A stretch of DNA of 64,000 nt. Source: Echinarachnius parma. Lineage: Eukaryota > Echinodermata > Echinoidea > Clypeasteroida > Echinarachniidae. Positions 1 to 13,700 of this stretch are shown here, one piece after another. The stretch covers positions 69,501-133,500 of the forward strand of contig JBAMJV010009470.1 of assembly GCA_037951105.1 (NCBI GenBank). Reading direction: 5' to 3'. The notes under the pieces were generated by a model. It saw only the letters and a list, made by a program, of their open reading frames with translations, did no database searches and had not been told where the DNA came from. Position 1 is the first letter of the stretch. Each line of letters starts with the position of its first letter. The position numbers and the translations under genes are program-made.

Positions 1-217
1 CCGTATTCACAAAGGAGGTTTGTACAGTCCATGGTCTAAACCCCGGGTTTACATCTATGGAATGCCATTGTAAACTGATGGAGAGAGAATGTAAATTCCT
101 TACTTGTTAACAATGTTGATGGTACACATTCTCTCTCCATCAGTTTACAATTGGCATTCCATAGAGGTAAACCAGGGTTTAGACCATGGACTGTACAAAC
201 CTCCTTTGTGAATACGG
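1..217. repeat. Palindromic MITE-like inverted repeat, possibly cut by the window edge
   Basis: Arms of roughly 90-100 bases (about 1-92 and 126-217) are reverse complements, separated by a spacer of about 33 bases. The left arm starts CCGTATTCACAAAGGAGG and the right arm ends with its complement. The left end sits at base 1, so the true boundary and any target duplication cannot be seen. Short ORFs here are mirror images of each other and are not genes. Confidence 0.85.
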
Positions 218-1565
218 GCCAATGCCTCTGCAGTGGCTTGAACACTTTAAACTATGTTTATAGGTCACTCTCCCCCCCCCCCCCCCCCCCCCTCCCCCAA
301 ACAATAAAAACATCTTGGTGCAGAGAAAAGGTCAATAATTAATGCTTCCGATCAAAAAGAAAAGATAACACGGATTAAACATTGCTACTCCCTCAACGAT
401 TAAAATGACACAGAATTGTGCAAAGGACAATTTTAATGAAAAACGTGCTTGGACAAATAGGGATGTACATTGTAAATATTATCATTCGTCATTAATGGAA
501 TTGGTCATCAACATTAACTTATCTCCCAAAAAGTATTGGTGTCATAATCTGGTAAATTGGGTAAATACAAATTACTAAGTTTTCTGTTAAAAATTAGAGA
601 TGGGTAAATTAATTCAGAAATATTTTATCAATAATCCTACATCTCATACAAATTTTTTTTAAAACTAAGATAATGTAAACAAAAAGTATGTCGCTAACAA
701 TAGAAAAACATTCATATTCAGGTTGTCCAGATTGCAGACGTCAAAGAGCATGATTTTTTATTTTGTTAAATTACATACAGTGGTCTACGCTTTAAAAATT
801 GTTCTCTGCTTGAAATTGGGTAGGCTTCAGAAGAAGAGTTTTCATCCAAGGGAACCAAAATAAGTGTAGAAAGTTTCTCCAGGAGATATACAGTATATTT
901 GGTCATATCCCACCCATTTAACAGGTACCTCTTAAAATTTGACCCTATTTAACTACGCCAATGGGCTTGTCATCAGACATCAGAAAAAAGGCAGCTCATA
1001 GTCCCTTCTCTTGCGCTCTCAACCTTTAAACAGGACCACCAGGCAAAGAACAACACATAATTATATGTTTTGGTACCGTTTTGTGATATCAAATAGATAC
1101 GCAACATTTTGCAAAGGGTTGTGTAATTCATAAACAAAGCAATTAATTTCCACCACTTACGGAACCACTACTATTTCCTGGTTCAGTACGGGCCAAACAT
1201 TTGCGAGTGCGCCAATGCTATTCACGCGTACGTTTGCAGACAATAGAATCCCGGGCGATTCGTTCGCTCTGGACAAAGTAGTCTCGTACATGCAGACACA
1301 TGAACGCATGCTTTAGAATGGTGATGCGTTTTCCAATTTTTTTTCTTTTTTTCTGGAAACATATTTTTGTGAACTTGTTGATGGAATTTTAAAGATGTTA
1401 CCTTTCATTTATAAGAACATTATTTTTGGGAAGTGGTACCCTTTAACAGAGTAAAATAACTCTAGAGCCCCGACTTCTCTCCTAGTTGTCCTTCTGTTCT
1501 TTAGGTTCCGAAAGTTTTACATAGTCTAACAGAAAATAAGGTGGACCAAGACAAGAATGCTGATA
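218..1565 (-). other. SNW1 3' flank / probable 3' UTR region
   Basis: This stretch lies downstream of the SNW1 stop codon. It holds a poly-C run (272-292), AT-rich sequence without a credible gene, and a TTAA-flanked MITE at 1026-1446. A minus-strand AATAAA candidate occurs near 755-760, but the real polyadenylation site cannot be decided by eye. Confidence 0.5.
1026..1446. mobile_element. TTAA-flanked MITE, family A (copy 1)
   Basis: Its inner sequence (GGACCACCAGGCAAAGAACA at one end, a GTGGTACCCTTTAA end at the other) matches other copies near 7059, 25893, 26907 and, inverted, 35221. Ends of the form TTAAAGGG/CCCTTTAA with TTAA at both borders fit a TTAA-targeting family such as piggyBac or Kolobok. 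The superfamily is inferred, since no transposase is present. Confidence 0.8.
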
Positions 1566-1791
1566 TTAGTAGTCCTTTCTCCTCTTGCTACTACTACTGC
1601 TGCTTCCCCTCTCGTAATCGTCACGGTTACGAGAGCTTTCCTCTGCCTGCCTCTTGTCGGCCTTCTTGACGGTCTTGAAGAAGTCGGCCAGACCGAAAAC
1701 GTCCTCTTCTTGCTCTTCACGCTCAAACTGGACGGGTCCGTCACGGCGTCGCGTGCCATCGGCACCGGCAAAGCCCTTGTCGGGAACAAAC
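1566..1791 (-). CDS. SNW1: SNW1 exon 15 (last), stop TAA at 1566-1568
   Basis: It reads FVPDKGFAGADGTRRDGPVQ, then an acidic stretch with DVFGL, and ends in a poly-Ser, Lys/Arg-rich tail SSSSSSKRRKDY. The acceptor is CTGCAG and the first base completes a Lys codon with exon 14. Confidence 0.93.
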
Positions 1792-4700
1792 CTGCAGACG
1801 CGGAAAAAATTGTGACAGGAGAAGTGAGAAAATACAAATGTAGATTGTCTTTTTCATTACATATAACAGTGGTACCTTTTTATATCATGTATCTTGTTAT
1901 ATCAGGGTAAAAAACAAAAGAATATAATACGCTTGGGCCAGCAAAATAAGAGGCATACCTCAACATTTTAAAGAATCTGTTCAAACATAAAATTTTATAT
2001 TCAAATGTTTTATTTAAATCATTTCAGTGTTATAGCCATCTTGACCAGAAAAACATGAGATACCACTGAACTTGATAATTTAAGATTCAAAATGTCTATA
2101 TAATTCATATTGAAGAGTATATGTTAATTTCTCGTTTTAACAATGCAGATTAACTGAAATGAATAACATATATGGTGAAACCTGTCTACAAAGACCGCCC
2201 AAAGGAGACAGAAAAGTTAGTCTTTATTTAATAACATACCTGTCTATAATAGACTGGTTCATTTATATGGAAATAGCTAATCAGGAAATCAAAAGTAAGT
2301 CATCTTCATGATCTATATACAGGTGGTTGGAAGAGCAGGTTTATCTATTATATGAGAACTTACTTCTTATTCTTGATGAGGTTCTCCAACTCGTCCCCAT
2401 ACACATCCTTGTCTGCATTCCTGCTTGGGCGGTACAGGTTGCTGGCCACGTTCTGGTCCTTGCGCCACGGCTCGCTGTACACGTTGTATGACTCATCCTC
2501 TCCCCCCGCAAAACCACTGCTCAGACCCTGTTTATGATGAAAGCAGTACAAATATAATCATTATTTTGTTTAAAAATAAATGAATATTAATCACTCAATT
2601 TTTAATTAACATCTAGATATCTTAATCTGCATTCCTGCTGAGACCGTACGGGTCCCATATTCATAAAACCACACTAGCTCAGTTCTATTCTATGCCTATT
2701 TTAGATGATGGGACAAAGAATGCAGCCAAATAGGGTTAACTTAGTAGATAATAAATGCTCATAGTGACTTTCAGAAAACTTTGTTTTGCTAACTTAGTCC
2801 TGATTGTCCTGACCTTCAAAATAGACCTATAATGGAACTAAGCTATTGTGATTATGGGGCCAAAGTTGCTATCTACATTCTGATCCTTGCACCATTAGGA
2901 ACTCAAACTGATCTTTTAAAGAATGATCAATCCTGTTTTTGTAAGGTAGTCAAGGTAGCCTCTTCAATTTTAGATTTTATACTCTACAAAGGCCCCTCGT
3001 TTCATATTACCCTAGGACCGAGCTATGGACATTAAAATTGCACTGGCCCTCTAGCTAGGGACCATCAAATATCATACAATTAATTGAAAGATATGAATGA
3101 ATGAATGAATGTACGACCGAACGAATGAATGAATGCAAACGGATCTTATTCACACCTTTGATTGGTTGAAGAGCCTCTGGTCAAACTGTGCATCGTCTGA
3201 CCTGCCTGCGCCTGCATTGGGCAGTCCAAGGGCGATCTTCTCACTCACATCACGCTCCCTCTGCTTCTCCAGGCGAGACCTGCACATTTCACAACATAAT
3301 AATAATAATAATAACAATAATAGGCCATTTTTCTATAGTGCTCTAGGACCAGAGTCTCAAAGTGCTTGGAGCATTATTACCTTGGCTTTGGCCCTTTAGC
3401 TGGGATGCCATGATTGGGCATCAAAGCATTTCAAGGATTACATTCCTGCCAAGTACCCATTCAATTGAGGCAGCACATGTGGATAAAATGCAAGAAAAAA
3501 CAACAGAGAAGTAAAATAAAACCCCGGACAGGGCTGCAATGAAAATTCAAACAAATTTGTTGGTTCACACTGCATCTAATATATATAAATAAAATGCCAG
3601 TTAAAATAAATTATGTATCCAAAATATATTGCGATCAGTAAGGGAAGAATTTATTCAAACCTTGTGAATAAAAAAGGTTGTTTTTAACAACAAGAAATTG
3701 ATTTTTAACAGAATCATTAAAATAGCAAACCTCAGGTTCAATAGACCCCGTCTATGCTAATGCAGAACTGCCAACATTCACGGGTCAAATTAAAGGAGGT
3801 TTCAAACAATAATCAGGGATATACGTGCTCAACAATTGGGAAAACCTTTCCTCAATCAAGGAGATGTCCAAATTTGTTTGCCAGGATGTGGAAATATTTT
3901 AACACTTTCAGGGAGCCTCTTGCAGAATGAGGGATACTTGGCAGCTCTGCTAATGTGAATGGAACAAATCTCACCTCTTATCTGGAGCTGCCCTGGCCAT
4001 ATTCCTCTCCCTCTGCCGATCTCTATGACGGTCGTCTCTGATCTTATCTCTCTCCCTGGTATCCTCTTCATCTGCAAAACATTAACATTTCATGTTAAAT
4101 GGATATTATATGGCCAAGTAACGCCATTTTCATGAAATACAATGAAACGTGGCTATTCAGTTGCTATTTCGTGGCAATGTGACGGTATCGTGGTCTACAT
4201 GGCACTTTCGGGATAGGCAGAGCTAAAATTCCTTGCAGTGCATATAGTCATTTATCAAACAAACTATTTTGTGTGACTTGATATATATGTTGGTGATTCA
4301 TGTTGTGAAGAAACGGACATTATAAGTTCACATAATGTATGTTAAGGAATTACATTAATTAATTAAATTAAAAACAATTGAAAGAATCATATATTTTCAA
4401 AATATTGTCTGATATTTTAGAAGAAGGCATCACATGAACATTTGTGATGAGGCCTTTCTCATGGCTTGACAATCTAAAGTTGTATTTTTGCTAATACTAA
4501 GTGCAGGGTTTTGCTATATCCAAACACAAATGTCCTCATCTTGGAGATTCCTTACCCATGGCAGTTCTGATGCCAGCCCTGTCCTCACGAGCCTTGGCTG
4601 CGATGGCCCTCAGCTGTTCCTCATGCTTCTCCTTCTCCCTCTGGGCTACCTTGCGCTCCATCACCGCTCGCATCTCCACGGACTCACGAGCCTATGCGGT

Positions 4701-7700
4701 AAGAAAATAAAATTAAAAGGTCTTTTAATTGCAGTGGAACCATATACTCTTTTGTATTAAAATAGTATATCAGCATATATGATATACTGCTGATCTACTT
4801 GCACTTTTTTCATGTGCATAATCAACCTCTGTGGCAAATTGGTACAGAATCTCTTTCTAAGCACCCTGGCTAGCATACAAGCTAGCTATGAGCTGCTATA
4901 CAAAGTGCTAGAGGCAATAAATGATCACCCCATGCAGTAACTGTTCATGGTCCTAAGTGGAGACTTGAGAGCACCAATGTGGATGAAATGCATTGCTGAA
5001 GGTCGTAAATGTCAGAGAGGCGATCAATTTAGAAATCGAGAACCTCTCAATTTGAAGGCTTTTAGCAATCGTGACACACAGATGTAAATTAAATAGGTTG
5101 TTGTAAAATCTTATTTTGCAATTACCTTTCTGTCTGCAATGTAGAGTGCCTCAGCGAGCTTGGCAAAGTTCTCGTTGATCTGGGGGTTCTGCAGCCCTCG
5201 TCCATCGGCTGCGAGGCGCTTGTCCAGTGGAATGGTGTAACCCTACGCAGACAAATCAAAGATATGCATGAAATATACTTCAGCCAATTTTCCACAAATA
5301 AACTTTTGTTGACTTTAAACTCTTATCACTCTCTGCCTAAATTAATTTGTATTCTTTCAATGAATCTTTTTTTTTCCTTCTTAGGCATCCTCACATAGAC
5401 TTTATTTTTTTTATTATAGAGAATGGTAAATGGAGAAATCCTCAATTTTAATTCTCACATAGACAAAGAAAAGAATCATCTGATCAAATGAGGCAGCCTA
5501 GTATTTTCAGTGTAAAAGAGGAATGGGATGAACTACAAATAAAATGAATGTATATTAATTCAATCAATATGATTCACAAGGATTAATGATCACCAGCTGG
5601 AAATACATTATATTTCAAGAAATAAAATAAAAACAAGATATTTCTCTGCTCAACACAATGAGCTCCATCCTCATCACACCTGGTAACCGAAACCCACGCC
5701 CTGACACGATTCACTGCCTTAAAAACTTCGCTGCCTCATAACGAAAAGAAGAAGAAGCCCTAGACTTCTAAATATTCTCACCTTCTGATTTTTCCAGTTG
5801 GAGATACAGGGCGGGATCTTCCACTCTTGTTGCTCTTTGACAGTCACCTGCAAACAACAAAATTATATATTTTTGTTACCACATGAAAATAATCAAGAGG
5901 AATAATGGTATAATATGTATAATTGAAAGATTAAAATTACAGTATGCTTAACAATCTTATCAAATGACAGACACATTAGTTTCTAGAACAATAATGGAAA
6001 GTTATTGTAGGTGGGTACAGCCCAATATTATAAGAAGAATAAGAATTGTGTTTTAAATGATTTATTGTACATATCAATTTGTAAGAGCAATAAAAGTAAT
6101 AACAATTTCATACAGGGCTTTTGTACAATATTACAGTTTCTATTAGCCAATACAATAGTTTCTAGTGGCCAAATGCAATTTCTGATGGCCATTGGCACCC
6201 AGGCCCTCCACTAGCAAGCCCTGGTCCCATACACGGCTGCAGGTACATACCTTCCTTGTAGGAGAATGCATGACAGGAGCAGGTGGAGACGGGGGACCTC
6301 TCGGTATCTTCTTGTTTGTCCTAGGTTGTAGCAAAACAAACACATTGCATCATTTATGTGGGAAAAAACAGTGTTTGTCACAAAATAAATAGCTAATTCT
6401 GATAACTTAATATCTGCACCTATGTCAGTGTCCACCCCTGTATATCAGTTCCAGTGCCTCGTTTAATAGGCTAGGTTGAAAAGCGCCAACTACACTGTGT
6501 ACCATCTCTCGACTGTGTTTGAAAAGCTCCAGTCCGAACGTCACTCAACTGTGGTGTTTTAGAGGTCAGCTGGAAAGGACCACTTTAATCAATCTTATAG
6601 CTATTTAGTTTGTAATAATATAATTTGTGGTCATTTCTCCCCAATTTGACTGTGTTTGAAAAGCTCCAGTCCCAACGTCACTCAACTGTAGTGGGATATA
6701 GGTCAGTTAAAAAACCAAAAACACTTCAATCTATCTTATAGCTATTAATATTTTAATACAGCAGCTTTTTGTCATTTATAAAAACATTCTCCGCAATAAT
6801 AAACTGGCTTTTAAAGAGGAAAAAGATCCCACTATACTGCCACTATTCTGTTAACCCGTTCAGGACTGGTCCTATGGGTCTATGGAGAATACATGTTGTA
6901 GCAAACATTGGTCCGTCTTGAACGGGTTAATGAATAAACTTGCTTTGCATGATAACAAATTGCCTACGGTAACCTGGTAGGCCCTGTAATAACTATAGGG
7001 ATTTCAAATTCTAGTAGGGAACAGTATAAATAGCCTTCACGGGTAAGTAATGGGAGACTTAAAGGGGACCACCAGGCAAAGAACAACACATAATTATAAG
7101 TTCTGGTACCGTTTTGTGATATCAAATAGATACCCAACATTTTGCAAAGGGTTGTGTAATTCATAAACAATGCAATTAATTACCACCACTTACGGAACCA
7201 CTATTATTTCCTGGTTCCGTACGCGCCAAACATTTGCGAGTGCGCCAATACTATTCACGCGTACGTTTGTAGACAATAGAATCCCGGACGATTTGTTCGC
7301 TCTGGACAAAGGTAGTCTTCATACCTGCAGACCCATATATATATATATATACATAATGCTGTTAGGTAAAAAAAATATCCCGTCTCGAACCCGGCTCGGT
7401 AGAATTACAAAATTATGAAAGGGATCCCGGATCGTCCCGGTTCCCTTGTGTATGAGCAAAAAACTGCCTGTACCCATGCACACACAGTTGCTTATGTTGG
7501 AAGTTATGAGGAGACATACCATACATATACATTAGCCCAGGTTCAGTGGACATGCATATCATACCAAACTCACAACCACATGTGAACTCAGGGCCATGTG
7601 TGTAAGATCATGTTTGGGCGAATTTTTTATGACTACAAGAAACACATTGTTTGAAAAGTTTGTTATCTAAAAAAAAATGGGAGGCAGCATTGGGGTAATT

Positions 7701-10700
7701 TATTGTTGGGGGTGTGCCAGTGTTTGGGGCAGAGTTATGTGGTTTGTTTTGGAGTTATGTTCAATAAAGCATACACAGGAAAAGCAAGTTCTCAATATAT
7801 CTTTGTGGGAGTCAAGATAAAAAGTTTAAAAAGGTATATTCAAAGGTTGGGGTAAGCTTTCCAACAGGTGGGGGGCATTCCCCTTAAACCCTTTGTATAG
7901 CTCTACACAAATTCAGGTAATTGACTTCAAGGCACAAACATTGTGACCTTCTCTGCCACTGGTCACAGCCACAGGTCGTAAATCTGTCATAACTACTGCA
8001 GTTTACTTGAGCCAATCCCATTTTTTTCTTATATGTACCAGTATACAGATTTGTTATTATTACTGGAGAAAATTTGTTGCCAAAACCGAGAATTATACAA
8101 ACAAAGGGCCAATTCTCGGACCGCTCGTTTCCCGGTTTGAAGGCCATAATCGCCGGGAATCCCTTCTCGTCTCTGATCGGATAACAGCACTATATATACA
8201 CATGTTGTAGTATGGTGATGCGTTTTCCAATTATTATTTTTTTCTGGAAATATATTTTTCTGAACTTGTTGCTGAATAGACTACTAAAGATGTTACCTTT
8301 CATTTAGAAGAATATTAGTTTTGGGTGGTGGAACCCTTTAATGATTGTATCGCTGGCTTACTTGAATCTGGGTGGTTCCATGGGGTCCTTCTGTGCTTCC
8401 ACCATCCTAATCACCCTCTGCTTGGCTCCAGAGTTGAAGGCAACACCCTGCTGAGACGGTGTGTACCTGTATAGGAAACATGTCAAACAATTCATCTTTA
8501 ATATTATTTAGATATAGATAGGGCATTGAGAAGATGTTTCACTCAAAGACTTTTACCTCCTATCAATCTACCTTTTTTTCCAATTAATCCCCCCTTTTTT
8601 CTTCTTCTTTTTGTTTACTGTATGTACAAAAGTGTGTTATAAACAATATCCTTTGACTGATTACCCTTTTAACCATAAAAAGGCTTGGGGCTGGCATACA
8701 GTGCATACATATCTCATATAAGTCAAACAGCCATGCTATTAAAGGATTAATATAGAAGATAAGACACATTTGTACTAAATTTAGTTAGACGGCCTTGGTT
8801 CATAATCATACAAGCATGCTAGCTTAGTAAAAAGTATATTTTAGATGATAAGGCTAAGTAAGCAACACAAAATGTTCTTAAAGGGATCTAGTAACTTTGT
8901 TGACATGTGCAAAACTGATGAAGGGTTGATGCAATGTATATTGTTGTTATCTCATATGTTCACAGGGTATTGTGTGAAAATTTCAAGTCAAATGGACATT
9001 GCATGGCCAAGTAATGAGCAAAAATGCAAAGTGATATTCACTAACTCACTGCACTCACTTTGTACACGGTAAGAAAAACTCTGGGGGAGTTTTTCTTATC
9101 TGAATACTTCAATCGTACATATCTTTGTAACAAAACAGAAATTTGAAAAACCGAAACCGGTCCCATGATTTTATTTTCAATACGAATACAACAAGGTATG
9201 ATGGAACCGCTAGAATTAAAATTTTATTTTGAGGATTTGGACAATGTTACTAAGTCCCTTTAAGCCCTATGCAGACAGAGCCGACTCGACCCGATCCGAC
9301 TGGTTTCAATCAGGCTAGAGGTGGGCCCGGTCGGTTGGATCCGTTTCATCGTGTTGAATCGGCCCCAACTGGCATCCGACTGTCTCTCGACTGGCAAAAT
9401 GTGTGTCGCGAGGAACTGAAAACTGAGTCGATCCGAAAGAAAACTAGTCGAATCGGGTCGAGTCGGCTCGTCTGCAGACGGCTTAAGTCGCTTACTACGG
9501 CTATCTGAGTAAGCATTTATTACTTATTAAGTAACCTTGCTGGCAACTAAAAGGGTGTCTCATCGCTTACTTAGGCCTATCATCTAAAGTACACTTAAAA
9601 TACCACTACGCTAGTGAGGTTTATGGGCCCTGGATGTCATGGTTGCACTGAGTGGGATATTACCTGATGTACTGTGCTGGGGCTCTCTGCTCTGCATGAC
9701 GGACGGGCAAAGCTGCAGAGATCTTGGAGTTGACAATCTTCTCAAGTGCTGCCCTCGTCTTTTCGGCCGTCTGAACAGTGAGAAGGGAAAAACAAATGTT
9801 CATGAATGATAATTTACTGTAAGCTTTCCATTCAATTTTTTATTTTTTATTTAGTTCCCCCATTGGTTAAGCCTAACTGGGCAACGAAATTTGATTACAT
9901 GTATGATGATTACCATTTCTAAAATTGACACAGATTATCTTTCTTATGAGAATCAAGGGGTAAATTGCAGGCTACACCCATTTGATCTACTTCCATTATA
10001 TCTACAAGCAACAATAGAGTGCAGAGGCTTTGAATAATGAAAACGGATAAGGATTACAGTAATATGTTATGATTCAGGTTAGGTAGGTTTTTCGGTTGGG
10101 GTCAAGTTTTGAGTTGGAGATATAAAGTTTTGTGCATTATGTAGAAGACCAAATGGTGTAGACTAAGTGAACCGAACCCATTTGCCCATGTGTGGTTTGA
10201 CCCTGCCTACACTGCTGAAGACTAGTTCTTACCTCTTCAATGGCCTCCTCATCAGGTCGTTGCAGTTCTGGATCATCATCATCTCCCATCTCTCTCGGTA
10301 ATAGATCCTCTGGTCTGGAGTGGACAACCTGGGGGCACACAAGATATACAAATCAAATGTTACTTATGTCATAAATATATTTATTTTTAAGAATAGTGTC
10401 TGATGCACAGAGAAAATGTTGTTAGGGCTGGAAACTAAAACTGGCCCACTGTAGACAGTAGAGAAATAAAGGTAATTTACCACCCAGTAAATTTCAGTAA
10501 GTTTCAGGCCACCAAAAATGGAAAGCAAATTATTCTACTGCTGAACTGGGCCAGTGTCAACAATATAATGTCACATAAAGTGCAAGTGTAATGCTGTACA
10601 ACTCTTTTATTTTTCCTTTACTGCTGGTTTCCGTAAGATTCACATGAATATGGTTGAATGCATCTTAAATCGTAACTGACAATGTAAACTATCAAAAGTG

Positions 10701-13700
10701 CTATTACAATGAAAGAGAAGACAGATGTTATCTCAAACCATTTTAAACCTTTTGGAGCATTAGCTACAGACCTCTGCCAAAGATGATTGGCTTTGTCAAA
10801 ACAGATATAAATTTACAATCTCTTAATTAATTTCAAATGAAGACAAAGCTATAAAGACTACTTCAAACTTCTCAGCACCAAAGGCCAAACAAGTTTGTAA
10901 TAAATTATTATTATTTGGCACTGAAAGAGTAAATAATCAATCTTTTGCCTAAGCTTCCACATACCTTGTCTTTACCATGCCCTATTTTTGCTATAGCGTC
11001 GTATCGCACCCTTCCTTCAGAATCCACGGTCTTGGCCACTGCGTTGGACTTGTTTGTCTTTGTCTTGCCCATGTCAAGAGGATACTGTGCCACATGGATC
11101 TCTGGGAAGGCACCCCCATCGCCAAAGTCCTGCTCAGTAAAGGGGATACCAAAAGAAACAAAGCATCTTAATTGTCATCTGAAGACTCATACCGTTACAT
11201 GTGAATTACATTTTTAATGACGAAAATTCATGTACACAACATATAGAGAAAAATACCCAAATTTTGACTAAAGGTCCTTAAAGGGTGCAATATTAAAAAA
11301 TATATATTTATAAAATGGAAATATACAGTTTGAAAATATGTACATGATGCATACCCATGAAGGAAATAAAATATACAAAATTATATTTGGGTCACTGGAT
11401 TACATGATTAGCTTGGCTTCACAACTGAACATGCACATTTAACAGATTATAGAAAAGGTGGAAAATATTGTAATTATCCATTATATAACTTCATTTTCAG
11501 AAAGTTAAAAATTGTAATTAGTGCAAGTCTCAAATTCACCTCCATTACCATAATTGACCTAGTAGGCAAAATTATGCCGAATCACACCTTTACACTTAGC
11601 AGTAGTTACCAAAAAGCTGTACGAGAGGTACATTATTGATTGCCAAATTGGGCAAATGAAATGTGTCATGAAGGAAATCATGGTGACACTAAGCTCGCAT
11701 TTGTTGGCTCAGGGCCCTAGAGAGCTGAAATGTTGAGCCCCAAAATCCTGTACACATTTACTCACAGCAAGTGACCTTGGCACCCATCCTTTGCGATGTC
11801 CATACGGTGGGACTGCATTTCTGGAAACTGAGACAACCCGGAGCTAGAAGTGGAACAAGCAAAAAATGATGATCAAAAAGAAAATATATTTTCTTTCCTG
11901 ACTTGCTGTTTAAATTTGTCATGTGATTTACAACAATTAATTTAGTTTAGACTAGCACATAATAAATGCATGTAATCTAGCCAGAGTCGGCTAGGTCGGG
12001 GTCACACAGGGGTCCGGACCGTCACTACCGAGTCCCTATTGCATTTTCTTTGAACAGACAACAACAAAAGCACCCCCCCCAAAAAAAAATTGTACTAAAA
12101 AAGTATGATTAAAAGTGCACCTACACTTCTAACTTAAATATATAACTAACATAATCAGCATAAAACTGCATCTAATACATGCAAGACAGCTCAAGAATAT
12201 TTGAACATAATTTCCAACTAGATGTAGGCCTAACTTCACCTAGCAAAATGCGAAATAACCCTGTTTTGCTACTGGTGTAAATATGTTGGGGCGTAGCTTA
12301 TAAAATAACCGACATGACTCAGGCTTAGGCTACATGTAATTCATAATATTTTTTTACAATCTTACTTTAAATATAATTTTTCCTAAGATTCCAATGAACA
12401 AGAAAAGAATAGATGACACCATGATAATTTCAATGATGGCAATAAATATAATGTATACATGAATAATATCTAAATTGTCAATACCGGTAGTAAACAAAAA
12501 TTATGAAAAAAGAACCCTGCCATTTCATAATTGTTGATTTTCATAATGACCGAAACATCGAAGGAACTTCAATCAAAAGACTTGAGAATTTAGTTGTACA
12601 TCTTTTTGATGACTCCTAAAAGTTCAAGCTCTGCAAATATCACTCACTTCATTTGCTCTCTGATCGACCTCATCGTCTTGCACCCACTGCTTGGGTCTCG
12701 GAAGAATACTGGGAAAATAAAACAAGATATGGCATTTTATTAATATTGTGTTTTATTTTGGTATTAAAATAGTGCAATTTAGTATAATAATCTCCAAGAT
12801 ACTCATCACTATCACATGTTTTTGTTCAATGGAAAAAAAGCAATAATAACAAATAAAATAGTCTAATATTGACTGAGCACACTTGCACTGGCGTTATGAA
12901 ATTACTATTTAGTAGATAGACTTTAGGGGACCCTAAAATGTGATACTGATAGACATTTGAGAAAAATCAACTTGAGATCATGTGTACCAAATTATCAAAC
13001 TGGATTTAAAAGAACTATTATTATATTCTTCATTATTTTACCATGAAGACTGGAAGTCTTAAAACATTGGTTTTTTGTAATACCGTGCCATTATTAATTC
13101 AATCACCAGCCATTACATGCATCAATACATTGATTACACTCGATCTTCATTTATTGCACTGCCAGATGTAAACACTGAACAATATGCACATTACCGTACC
13201 GGTACGGCAGTTTGAAAGAAGGTATGCGAAAGACCGAGGAAAAGTGATGGAAAGCGTTGGAAAATCCCCCAAATCACCGAAATTTAGAGCTGACATGTAG
13301 TGGATCACACGAGATTGGTGAGTTAATGTTTCATAGTAGCCCGAAATATATCGATCAGGCTACAAAATACGCGCAAAAAGGCACATTTGAATAAAATGTT
13401 CACTGCCAGTAACTGAGTTTCCGTCAGTTACGGCATAGACTTACAACACAAGTCTATAGTCACGCGTACGAGTTAGAAAGGGTTTCTTGGACACATTTTG
13501 CGAGTATGACATGACATTTTGAGATACAAATTTTGATGAAAAATTCATCAAATATGTCACCACCTATTCATGAAATTAATGACTTTAGATGGTCTGTAAT
13601 TTTATTTGTATTTGTAAAAAAGTTGTGGTTCAAAAACAGGTTCTACCAAAATTAACACTTATGACATAAGTGTTAATTTATATATGGGTAAATATATGGG

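Larger units (their letters stand above)
8790..9632. mobile_element. Host MITE with long inverted ends, containing two other MITEs
   Basis: The left end (GGCCTTGGTTCATAATC... about 85 bases) is the degenerate reverse complement of the right end (…CGCTAGTGAGGTTTATGGGCCC). Shared inner blocks are TTTAGATGATA and CTAAGTAAGC. A TTAA element (8878-9263) and a GC-rich element (about 9264-9480) sit inside. Confidence 0.6.

Noticed and set aside
1526-1910. Two opposing ORFs over the SNW1 last exon (103 and 117 codons)
   Set aside because: Shadows of the true SNW1 reading frame, which continues exon 14 exactly in phase.
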